Below, in pieces: positions 57,286-64,000 of a stretch of DNA of 64,000 nucleotides. How positions within the stretch are numbered: the stretch's first letter is position 1; every line of letters begins with the position of its first letter. Made by a program: the position numbers and the translations under genes. The DNA comes from Aeromonas veronii (GTDB lineage: Bacteria; Pseudomonadota; Gammaproteobacteria; Enterobacterales; Aeromonadaceae): the NCBI GenBank assembly GCA_041319085.1, contig CP101033.1, positions 4,152,130 through 4,216,129 of the forward strand, given 5' to 3'. Below the pieces are notes generated by a model. That model saw nothing but the letters and a program-made list of their open reading frames with translations. It searched no databases and was not told the DNA's origin.

Positions 57286-58629
57286 GCTGGAGAAGATGCG
57301 GCCCAGCAGATCGTCGGAGCTGAATTCGCCAGTGATCTCGGAGAGAGACTCCTGCGCCAGGCGCAGCTCTTCGGCCACCAGCTCACCGGCCACGAACACT
57401 TCCAACTGCTCCTTGGCCACCAGCAGGCGCTCGGCGGCACGCTCCAGCGCATCCAGATGGCGGCGGCGGGCCATAAAGCCCCCTTCGGTGTTGCCCTGGA
57501 AGCCCATGCAGGCTTTCAGGTGCTCGCGCAGGGCGGGCAGCCCCAGCTCGGTCTTGGCGGAGATGCGGTAGACGGCGTGGCCCTGCTCCTGACTCGGTGC
57601 CAGATCTTCGCCGGTCAGGTCAGCCTTGTTGCGAATGACGGTGAGGCCGATGTTTTTTGGCAACCGATCAACAAATTCCGGCCAGATCTCCCGCGGGTCG
57701 ATTGCGTCGGTGGTGGTGCCATCCACCATAAACAGCACCCGATCGGCCTGTTCAATTTCGGCCCAGGCGCGCTCGATGCCGATCTGCTCCACCTTGTCCT
57801 GGGTGTCGCGCAGACCGGCGGTGTCGATGATGTGCAGCGGCATGCCATCGAGATGGATGTGCTCGCGCAGCACGTCGCGGGTGGTACCGGCAATCTCGGT
57901 GACGATGGCTGACTCGCGCCCTGCCAAAGCGTTGAGCAGGCTCGACTTGCCAGCGTTGGGACGACCGGCGATCACCACCTTCATCCCTTCCCGCAGCAGG
58001 GCACCCTGTTTGGCTTCCCCGCGCACGTCGTCCAGTTCGGACATTATGGTGTAAAGGTCGCCCGCCACCTTGCCGTCGGAGAGGAAGTCGATCTCCTCGT
58101 CCGGGAAGTCGATGGCCGCTTCCACATAGATGCGCAGCCGGATCAGGCTCTCCACAAGTAGCTGGATTTTGCTGGAGAACTGCCCCTGCAGGGAGTGCAT
58201 GGCGCTGCGGGCGGCCTGTTCGCTGGAGGCTTCGATAAGGTCAGCGATGGCTTCGGCCTGGGCCAGATCCAGCTTGTCGTTGATGAAGGCGCGCTCGCTG
58301 AACTCGCCGGGGCGGGCAGGGCGGATGCCGTCGATTTTCAGAATGCGGCGGATCAGCATGTCCATGATGACGGGGCCGCCGTGGCCCTGCAGCTCCAGCA
58401 CATCCTCGCCGGTGAAGCTGTTGGGGGCTTTGAACAGCAGGGCGATGCCCTGATCCAGTACCTGGCCTTGCTCATCCTTGAACGGCAGATATTCGGCGTA
58501 GCGCACCCGCGGGAGCTTGCCGAGCACTATCCCGGCGACCTGTTCGGCGGCGGGGCCGGAGACCCGGACTATGCCGACGCCACCACGGCCTGGCGCGGTG
58601 GCTTGGGCCACGATCGTATCTGTTGTCAT
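57268..58629 (-). CDS. mnmE: MnmE (TrmE) tRNA-modifying GTPase
   Basis: 453 residues from [15 protein letters not shown]1 loop GRPNAGKS (222-229), G2/G3 TTRDVLRE and DTAGLR, and C-terminal CIGK. With MnmG it makes the 5-carboxymethylaminomethyl group of wobble uridine. Its 3' end is kept intact by the island junction. Confidence 0.97.
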   Translation of the reverse strand: MTTDTIVAQATAPGRGGVGIVRVSGPAAEQVAGIVLGKLPRVRYAEYLPFKDEQGQVLDQGIALLFKAPNSFTGEDVLELQGHGGPVIMDMLIRRILKIDGIRPARPGEFSERAFINDKLDLAQAEAIADLIEASSEQAARSAMHSLQGQFSSKIQLLVESLIRLRIYVEAAIDFPDEEIDFLSDGKVAGDLYTIMSELDDVRGEAKQGALLREGMKVVIAGRPNAGKSSLLNALAGRESAIVTEIAGTTRDVLREHIHLDGMPLHIIDTAGLRDTQDKVEQIGIERAWAEIEQADRVLFMVDGTTTDAIDPREIWPEFVDRLPKNIGLTVIRNKADLTGEDLAPSQEQGHAVYRISAKTELGLPALREHLKACMGFQGNTEGGFMARRRHLDALERAAERLLVAKEQLEVFVAGELVAEELRLAQESLSEITGEFSSDDLLGRIFSSFCIGK

Positions 58630-58682
58630 CTTGCTTGGCTCGTTTGTTCGCTGATAGGAAAACGTAGTGGGAGACATTGTAA

Positions 58683-58706
58683 TAAAAAAGGCGGCCCGAA
58701 GGCCGC
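58683..58706 (-). terminator. Terminator after yidC
   Basis: On the minus strand GGCGGCC/GGCCGCC with a 4-nt loop is followed by six T, between yidC and mnmE. Confidence 0.85.
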
Positions 58707-58739
58707 CTCTTTTGTCATCACGGGAAGATTAGCTGCGCA

Positions 58740-60386
58740 TCAGTTGCGAGTGTGCAGGCCTTTCTTCTCCAGCTGACGATAGATGATGGTCTGCTGGGTA
58801 ATGGAGATGACGTTGCTCACCAGCCAGTACAGAGTCAGGCCAGCCGGGAACCAGAGGAACATGAAAGTGAAGATGATCGGCATGAACTGCATCACTTTCT
58901 GCTGCATCGGGTCGGTCACTGTGGTCGGGCTCATCTTCTGCAGATACCACATGGAGGCACCCATGAGGATTGGCAGCACGAAGAAGGGGTCCTTCACTGA
59001 CAGGTCGGTGATCCACAGGGCAAACGGCGCGTGACGCAGTTCGACGGACTCCATCAGTGCCCAGTAGAGGGCGATGAAGATCGGCATCTGAACCAGGATC
59101 GGCAGGCAGCCACCCAGCGGGTTTACCTTCTCTTTCTTGTACAGCTCCATCATGCCCTGAGACATCTTCTGGCGGTCGTCGCCGAAGCGCTCACGCAGGG
59201 CCGCAATCTTGGGTTGCAGCATGCGCATCTTGGCCATGGAGGTGTACTGGGCCTTGGTCAGCGGGAACATGATGCCGCGTACCAGCAGGGTCAGCATGAT
59301 GATGGCCAGACCCCAGTTCTGGACGAAACCGTGGAACACGGTCAGCAGCCAGTGCAGCGGTTGGGCGATGAACCACAGCCAGCCGTAGTCGACGGTCAGG
59401 TCGAGGTGGTTTGCCACCTTGGCCATCTGGTCTTGCAGCTTGGGACCGACCCACAGCTTGCTGGTCACTTCGGCCTGTTGGCCGGCGGCCACGTCTACCA
59501 GCGGTGCTTTGTAACCGATGATGGCCTGGCCTTTACCAGGGATCACGCGGCTGTAGAAGCTGTTGGTATCGTCGGCATTCGGTGCCCAGGCAGAGACGAA
59601 GTAGTGTTGCAGCATGGCGACCCAACCACCCTTGGTGGTCTTGTTCAGGTCGGCATCTTTCATCTCGTTGAAGGTGTACTTCTTGTAGCGAGTCTCTTCG
59701 CTGGAGAAAGCACCACCACGGTAAGCGCTGGCTACCATGGCATGACCTTCCTGATCCTTCGGTGTCGCTACGGTCTGCTTCAGCTGACCATAGAACTGCA
59801 CCTGAACCGGCTCGGCAGATTTGTTGTCGATCTTGTAATCAACGCCAACAGCATAGTCGCCACGCTTAAGGATAAACTCCTTGGTGAAGACCACTCCCTT
59901 GCTGTCGGTCCAGGTCATCGGAACGACGACTTGATCCTGACCATCAGCCAGCTGATAGCTGGTCTGGGCGGCTTCATAGGTAGGACGACCTTCGGCCTGA
60001 CTGTCCGGACCGTTGCGACCCACCAGACCGCTCTGGGCGATATAGAGGTGCTCAGGTTGGCTGGTCAGCAGCACGAACGGTTGGTCCTTGCCCTCTTCCA
60101 GTTTGTGAGACAGCAGTTCGGCAGACACGACGTCACCACCCTGGGTATCCAGGGTCAGCTTGAGCACGTCAGAGGAGACGGTGATCAGCTTGCGTGCGGC
60201 AGTCGCGTTGGCTTGCTCGGAAACCTGAGGAATATCACCGGTCTGACCGGCTTCAGGTACGAAATGTTCGGTTTGGGCCACGGTAGTCGGGGCCGGTTTC
60301 GGAGCCTTGTCGGACTCCCACTGTTGCCAGAGCAGAAAGCTCACGAACAGCAAACCGATCAGGAGTAGATTGCGTTGTGATTCCAT
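58740..60386 (-). CDS. yidC: YidC membrane protein insertase
   Basis: 548 residues. N-terminal anchor (NLLLIGLLFVSFLLWQQW), large periplasmic domain, then five membrane segments with the conserved GGCLPILVQMPIFIALYW. It inserts inner-membrane proteins alone or with SecYEG. Confidence 0.97.
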   Translation of the reverse strand: MESQRNLLLIGLLFVSFLLWQQWESDKAPKPAPTTVAQTEHFVPEAGQTGDIPQVSEQANATAARKLITVSSDVLKLTLDTQGGDVVSAELLSHKLEEGKDQPFVLLTSQPEHLYIAQSGLVGRNGPDSQAEGRPTYEAAQTSYQLADGQDQVVVPMTWTDSKGVVFTKEFILKRGDYAVGVDYKIDNKSAEPVQVQFYGQLKQTVATPKDQEGHAMVASAYRGGAFSSEETRYKKYTFNEMKDADLNKTTKGGWVAMLQHYFVSAWAPNADDTNSFYSRVIPGKGQAIIGYKAPLVDVAAGQQAEVTSKLWVGPKLQDQMAKVANHLDLTVDYGWLWFIAQPLHWLLTVFHGFVQNWGLAIIMLTLLVRGIMFPLTKAQYTSMAKMRMLQPKIAALRERFGDDRQKMSQGMMELYKKEKVNPLGGCLPILVQMPIFIALYWALMESVELRHAPFALWITDLSVKDPFFVLPILMGASMWYLQKMSPTTVTDPMQQKVMQFMPIIFTFMFLWFPAGLTLYWLVSNVISITQQTIIYRQLEKKGLHTRN

Positions 60387-60391
60387 AGTCT

Positions 60392-60640
60392 TCAGTTTCT
60401 TCGCTTTGGTTGCGGAACCGGGTCATAACCACCCTCGGATAAGGGATGGCATTTTAATAGACGTTTGCTAGCTAACCAAACGCCTTTTATGAAACCGTGA
60501 AGTCGGATGGCTTCTATCGCAAATTGGGAACAAGTTGGAGTAAAACGGCAGCGCGGCCCGAGCAGAGGGCTAATGATTAGCTGATACAGGCGTATCAGTT
60601 TGATAGCTACCCATTGCAACGGCGTGACAGAGTGCGCCAT
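60392..60640 (-). CDS. yidD: YidD membrane protein insertion efficiency factor
   Basis: 82 residues with the three conserved Cys ([27 protein letters not shown]). Overlaps the end of rnpA and precedes yidC by 5 bp, the standard order. Confidence 0.95.
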   Translation of the reverse strand: MAHSVTPLQWVAIKLIRLYQLIISPLLGPRCRFTPTCSQFAIEAIRLHGFIKGVWLASKRLLKCHPLSEGGYDPVPQPKRRN

Positions 60641-60966
60641 AGCTTTTCCAGTAACTTGAACAGTTCCTCGTTATCCATCTCTTTCACACCGGCCTTGGCG
60701 ATCACCACGATGTCGATAGCGGGCAGCTGATGTTGTTTGAGACGGAAACTTTCCCGAACCACCCGTTTGACACGGTTACGCCAGACGGCACGCTTGAGTG
60801 CTTTTTTGGGCACAGCGAGACCAAGGCGAGAGTGTTCGAGTGAATTGGGGCAGGCGAGAAGCGTAATTTGCGGGGAAGCAGCCCGGACAGGCTCAGCGAA
60901 AACGTGTTTGAAGTGTTCGGGAGTTAACAGACGTAACTCCCGAGAGAAGGTGTGCTGAGTAGGCAT
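60607..60966 (-). CDS. rnpA: RnpA, ribonuclease P protein subunit
   Basis: 119 residues with the RNR motif ([15 protein letters not shown]). Assists RNase P RNA in maturing tRNA 5' ends. Start shares a base with the rpmH stop (TAATG). Confidence 0.96.
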   Translation of the reverse strand: MPTQHTFSRELRLLTPEHFKHVFAEPVRAASPQITLLACPNSLEHSRLGLAVPKKALKRAVWRNRVKRVVRESFRLKQHQLPAIDIVVIAKAGVKEMDNEELFKLLEKLWRTLSRRCNG

Positions 60967-61100
60967 TAAACTACCAGACGGGCACGACCCTTGGCACGAC
61001 GAGCGGCCAGAACTTTACGACCGTTGGCAGTTGCCATGCGGGCGCGGAAACCGTGAGAGCGCTTGCGCTTCAGGTTGGACGGTTGAAAAGTACGTTTCAT
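60966..61100 (-). CDS. rpmH: Ribosomal protein bL34
   Basis: 44 residues ([20 protein letters not shown]), the whole bL34. Too short for most gene callers but unmistakable. Confidence 0.98.
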   Translation of the reverse strand: MKRTFQPSNLKRKRSHGFRARMATANGRKVLAARRAKGRARLVV

Positions 61101-61298
61101 GATTCGATTCCGTATTTCTGTACAGTTTTGATTGTCACACTTAGCCGACGCGCCAGCTATAGCGTGTGACGACTAGCAAAAGAGGCCGAATTCTAAACAG
61201 AGTTCGGCTTTTAGTCAATCCGCCGTTCTCTCTCATCCTGCTGCAGTCTCGAAAAGGCCGCTACCGAGTGTGAGGATCCAGAGGATCAAGGGCTCCGG

Positions 61299-61326
61299 AT
61301 TATACTGGCAACCCGGGGTTAAACAA
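61299..61326 (-). promoter_or_regulatory. Putative rpmH operon promoter
   Basis: TTGTTT (61321-61326) and TATAAT (61299-61304) spaced by 16 bp on the minus strand, about 200 bp before rpmH. The 5' leader between them and rpmH has no gene. Confidence 0.6.
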
Positions 61327-61337
61327 GGGATCCCTCA

Positions 61338-61360
61338 ATAAAAAAGGCGGCAAAGCCGCC
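61338..61360 (-). terminator. Terminator after the ABC transporter operon
   Basis: GGCGGC/GCCGCC with a 3-nt loop followed by seven T on the minus strand, just after the ATPase gene. Confidence 0.85.
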
Positions 61361-61370
61361 AAAGAGAGAG

Positions 61371-62105
61371 CTATTTAAGGACTTTACGCAAGAACGCCCG
61401 GGTACGGGGATCCTTGGGATCGACCAATATCTGATCCGGCGGGCCCTGTTCGACGATCCGCCCTCCTTCCATAAAGATCACCCGATCGGCGACATCACGA
61501 GCAAATTCAATCTCATGGGTCACCACCACCATGGTTTGGTGCTGGCGGGCCAACTCCTTCATCAGCCCCAACACCTCGTCGACCCACTCGGGATCGAGGG
61601 CCGAGGTGGGCTCGTCAAACAGGATCACCTTGGAGTGGGCTGCCATGGCGCGGCCAATGCCAACCCGCTGCTGCTGGCCGCCGGATAGCGAGGCCGGATA
61701 GGCATCTTGTTTGTCTGCCAGGCCAATGTCCTTGAGGATGCCGAGCGCAGTGGCGCGGGCCTCGGCTTTTGGCTGTTTCCAGACGGTGATCAGCCCTTCG
61801 GCGATGTTGTCGAGCGCCGTCTTGTTGGCAAACAGGGCGTAGTTCTGGAACACGAAGGAGGCCCGTTTGCGCAGTTCGATCGCCTGCTGTTCGCTGGCCT
61901 TGGCCAGATTAAGCACAAGATCATCGATGGCAAGGGTGCCCGCATCCGGGGTCTCCAGCAGGTTCAGGCAGCGCAACAGGGTCGACTTGCCGGTGCCGGA
62001 GGGGCCGATGATGACGACAATTTCCCCCTTTTTGACCTCCAAATCGATGCCGTTGAGCACCTGATTGCCGTGATATGCCTTGGAGAGGCCGGTTAGCTTA
62101 ATCAT
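61371..62105 (-). CDS. Polar amino-acid ABC transporter ATPase
   Basis: 244 residues. Walker [10 protein letters not shown], signature LSGGQQQR, Walker [13 protein letters not shown], and the H-loop VVVTHE. Closest by eye to GlnQ/TcyN-type importers. It is the last gene of a three-gene operon; substrate probably glutamine, cystine or a related amino acid. Confidence 0.93.
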   Translation of the reverse strand: MIKLTGLSKAYHGNQVLNGIDLEVKKGEIVVIIGPSGTGKSTLLRCLNLLETPDAGTLAIDDLVLNLAKASEQQAIELRKRASFVFQNYALFANKTALDNIAEGLITVWKQPKAEARATALGILKDIGLADKQDAYPASLSGGQQQRVGIGRAMAAHSKVILFDEPTSALDPEWVDEVLGLMKELARQHQTMVVVTHEIEFARDVADRVIFMEGGRIVEQGPPDQILVDPKDPRTRAFLRKVLK

Positions 62106-62192
62106 GAGAGCCCTCCTTTAAACAGGCGCAGTGTTAAAACGGACTTCCGGCGTGCATTGCAAGCGGGTCAGTTGCTTTGTCATGGCAAACCC

Positions 62193-62861
62193 CTAATAGG
62201 CACGGTTGAGACGAATTTCCAGCAGGTGCTGCAAGCGGGTAAAGAAGATCACCACCACCCAGTAGACCAGCGCAACCGCCATGAAGCTCTCGAAGAACTT
62301 GAATGAGGAGGAGGCTTCCATCTGCGCCTTGCCCATGATCTCGGCCACCCCCAGGGTGAAGGCCAGCGAGGTGCTCTTGATCATGTCGATGAAGTAGTTC
62401 ATCAGCGACGGGGTGGCGATACGTGCTGCCTGCGGCAGGATGATCCGCTGCATCGCCTGATAACGACTCATGCCGATACTGAGCGCCGCTTCCATCTGGC
62501 TTTTGTGAATGCCGAGGATGGCTGCGCGGATCGACTCGGCCATGTAGGCGGCGAAGTGCAGGGTCAGGCCGACGATGGCGGCGGTAAAGGCATCCATCCC
62601 CACGAAGATCGGGAATAGCTGCGGCAGTCCGTAGTAAAGCAGGAATAGCTGAACGAGCAGCGGTGTACCCCGAAAGAACGAGATATAGAGCATCGCCAGC
62701 CAGTGAATCGCGGGGACGCGAAACACCCGTACTATCGCCAGGGCCAGCGAGAGTACGAGTGCCAGCACGAATCCCCACAGGGCCATCTCCATCGTGGTGC
62801 CCAGATATTTGAGCAGGATGGGAAACAGCCCCAGCGTGTATTCGAGGTCAAATTCCATCAT
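62193..62861 (-). CDS. Polar amino-acid ABC transporter permease
   Basis: 222 residues, about five membrane helices, with the HisMQ-type EAA loop (EAALSIGMSRYQAMQRIILPQA). Start abuts the stop of the binding-protein gene. Confidence 0.93.
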   Translation of the reverse strand: MMEFDLEYTLGLFPILLKYLGTTMEMALWGFVLALVLSLALAIVRVFRVPAIHWLAMLYISFFRGTPLLVQLFLLYYGLPQLFPIFVGMDAFTAAIVGLTLHFAAYMAESIRAAILGIHKSQMEAALSIGMSRYQAMQRIILPQAARIATPSLMNYFIDMIKSTSLAFTLGVAEIMGKAQMEASSSFKFFESFMAVALVYWVVVIFFTRLQHLLEIRLNRAY

Positions 62862-63620
62862 TTATTTGTCGGTGATGTTGGCTGCGAACCATTTTTCGGA
62901 GATCTGACGCAGGGATCCATCCTTGCGCATGGCGGTCAGGGCCTCGTCGACCTTCTTCAGCAGTGCCTGTTTCTCAGGAGTCTTCAGGAAGGGCAGGGCG
63001 TTCTCGATCGTCTCGAACGGGGCGCCAGCCTGTTGCAGCGGCAGCTTGGACTCTTTGATCAGTTGGGCGGTGGAGACGCGGTCCATCACGAAGGCGTCGA
63101 TGCGACCCAGGGCGACATCCTGCTCGAAGGCGGAGTCATAGGTGCGGATATCGATCTTCTTGTTCGGGTCGTTCTTGCGCAGCAGCTCTTCGAAGTTGGA
63201 ACCCAGGTTCACGGCAACGCTCTTGCCTTCCAGATCCTTGATGCCGTGGATGGTGCTGTTGCCCTTACGCACCACGATCTGGGCGCCGTCATAGACGTAA
63301 GGCTGGGAGAAGTCGTACTTCGCCTTGCGCTCATCGGTGATGGTGATCTGGTTGGATATGGTGTCGATGCGGCCGGTTTCCAGCATGCCGAACAGGCCGG
63401 AGAAGCTGGCCGTTACGAACTCGACCTTGTAACCGGTGCGCTCGCCGATCTGGTTCCACATATCCACTTCAAAGCCTTGCAGCTTGTCCTGCTTGACGAA
63501 GGTGAACGGGAAATATTTGCCAGACATGCCGACCTTGATGGTCTCCTGGGCGATGGCCTGACCGGACAGGGTGGCGAGCAGGACGGCTGCGCCGGAAATC
63601 AGTTTGATGGATGTTTTCAT
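62862..63620 (-). CDS. Amino-acid ABC transporter substrate-binding protein
   Basis: 252 residues from MKTSIKLISG with a signal peptide cleaved after GQAIA. Bacterial family-3 solute-binding fold (YFPFTFVKQDKLQGFEVDMW, VAVNLGSNFEELL). Periplasmic; cystine or glutamine class by appearance. Confidence 0.92.
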   Translation of the reverse strand: MKTSIKLISGAAVLLATLSGQAIAQETIKVGMSGKYFPFTFVKQDKLQGFEVDMWNQIGERTGYKVEFVTASFSGLFGMLETGRIDTISNQITITDERKAKYDFSQPYVYDGAQIVVRKGNSTIHGIKDLEGKSVAVNLGSNFEELLRKNDPNKKIDIRTYDSAFEQDVALGRIDAFVMDRVSTAQLIKESKLPLQQAGAPFETIENALPFLKTPEKQALLKKVDEALTAMRKDGSLRQISEKWFAANITDK

Positions 63621-63638
63621 GGTGTTTATCTCTCTCAA

Positions 63639-63931
63639 TGTCTTGTATTTGTAGTTGTAATAACTGGTTTAGCCCTGATGTTATTGGAATAAAATTTAAA
63701 AAATAAATGATATTTGGTTATATGAAATAACAGGAGAGAAGCACGGGATCGACCAATCCGGATGGTGGATCAAGCTGTGGGTAACTTTGGGGATGAAATC
63801 TGCTCAAAAGGCGCTGGATCCTTGAAAGTCAAGGATCTTATTTGCTGGATCCACCGGGCGATGGCTGGAGATCCGGCGGCTAAAAACGTAGAATAGCCGG
63901 TCTTTAGTTAATCAATCGACAGGAGTTTAGA
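63639..63931. promoter_or_regulatory. dnaA upstream region with GATC cluster
   Basis: Six GATC sites in 127 bp (63747, 63768, 63817, 63834, 63848, 63870) and one DnaA-box-like TGTGGGTAA (63776-63784). No gene. Dam/SeqA or DnaA control of dnaA is likely; a single box is not enough to call oriC. Confidence 0.55.
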
Positions 63932-64000
63932 GTGACTGCTTCGCTATGGCAGCAGTGCCTTAACCGGCTGCAAGATGAGTTGCCCTCGGCAGAATTCAGC
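63932..64000 (+). CDS. dnaA: DnaA chromosomal replication initiator (first 23 codons)
   Basis: GTG start with an AGGAG Shine-Dalgarno 8 nt upstream, reading TASLWQQCLNRLQDELP, the gammaproteobacterial DnaA N-terminus. Continues beyond the window. Confidence 0.95.
   Translation, partial: MTASLWQQCLNRLQDELPSAEFS

Noticed and set aside
59031..60368. 445-codon frame antisense to yidC
   Set aside because: A shadow of yidC; no recognisable domain.
63639..63931. Calling this region oriC
   Set aside because: Only one DnaA-box-like site and no clear AT-rich 13-mers; the GATC cluster alone supports dnaA regulation at most.

Overview
The window reads as the chromosome of a gammaproteobacterium, most likely Aeromonas. 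At the right end, dnaA (start only), an amino-acid ABC transporter, rpmH, rnpA, yidD, yidC and mnmE form the usual origin-proximal block. Genus assignment is inference from this block plus an Aeromonas-associated cargo (qnrS2-type gene). Everything left of mnmE (1-57267) is a large, nested genomic island whose far end lies outside the window.

Island backbone (about 41.6-57.3 kb, resuming at 14.4-15.4 kb): a tyrosine integrase lies beside the 3' end of mnmE. Next come IncQ-like repC and repA with three iterons, an AlpA-type excisionase, and a leftward operon. The operon holds a small unknown gene, a one-TRD hsdS, hsdM, dinD, a full hsdS, a SEC-C protein, an AAA_4 regulator, hsdR and a YgjP-type metallopeptidase. 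Across a nested insertion the backbone continues with a small membrane ORF and a serine resolvase. It looks like an integrative element that may replicate when excised and carries a Type I restriction system.

Nested resistance region: an IS21-family element (ends 15425 and 41594, 5-bp target duplication CCAGT) interrupts the backbone. It is itself split by a 23,553-bp Tn1721-derived transposon (17638-41190, target duplication ATCAT). Inside are tet(A)-tetR, a class 1 integron lacking intI1 (dfrA1, orfC, qacEdelta1, sul1, orf5), IS6100, a resolvase with an unusual dyad cluster, ISCR2-floR-ISCR2-sul2, a remnant integrase, a Tn21-type IR cut by IS5075, IS26 copies and the Tn1721 chemoreceptor gene.

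Left of the backbone resolvase (1-14444) is a second resistance block ending in a Tn402-type IRt about 50 bp from the resolvase gene. It contains mphR-mrx-mph(A), tniA, the urf2-merE-merD-merA end of a Tn21-like transposon interrupted by a Tn2/Tn3 end with blaTEM-1, a plasmid replication region with long repeats, qnrS2 and an IS1595-family element, stitched together by IS26.

Predicted resistances: macrolide, beta-lactam, quinolone, tetracycline, trimethoprim, quaternary ammonium, sulfonamide (two genes) and phenicol. mrx, tet(A), orf5, istB and the chemoreceptor gene each carry a single-base deletion, four of them in a clear homopolymer. They may be consensus errors rather than real inactivation, so tetracycline resistance in particular should not be scored as lost without read-level checks.
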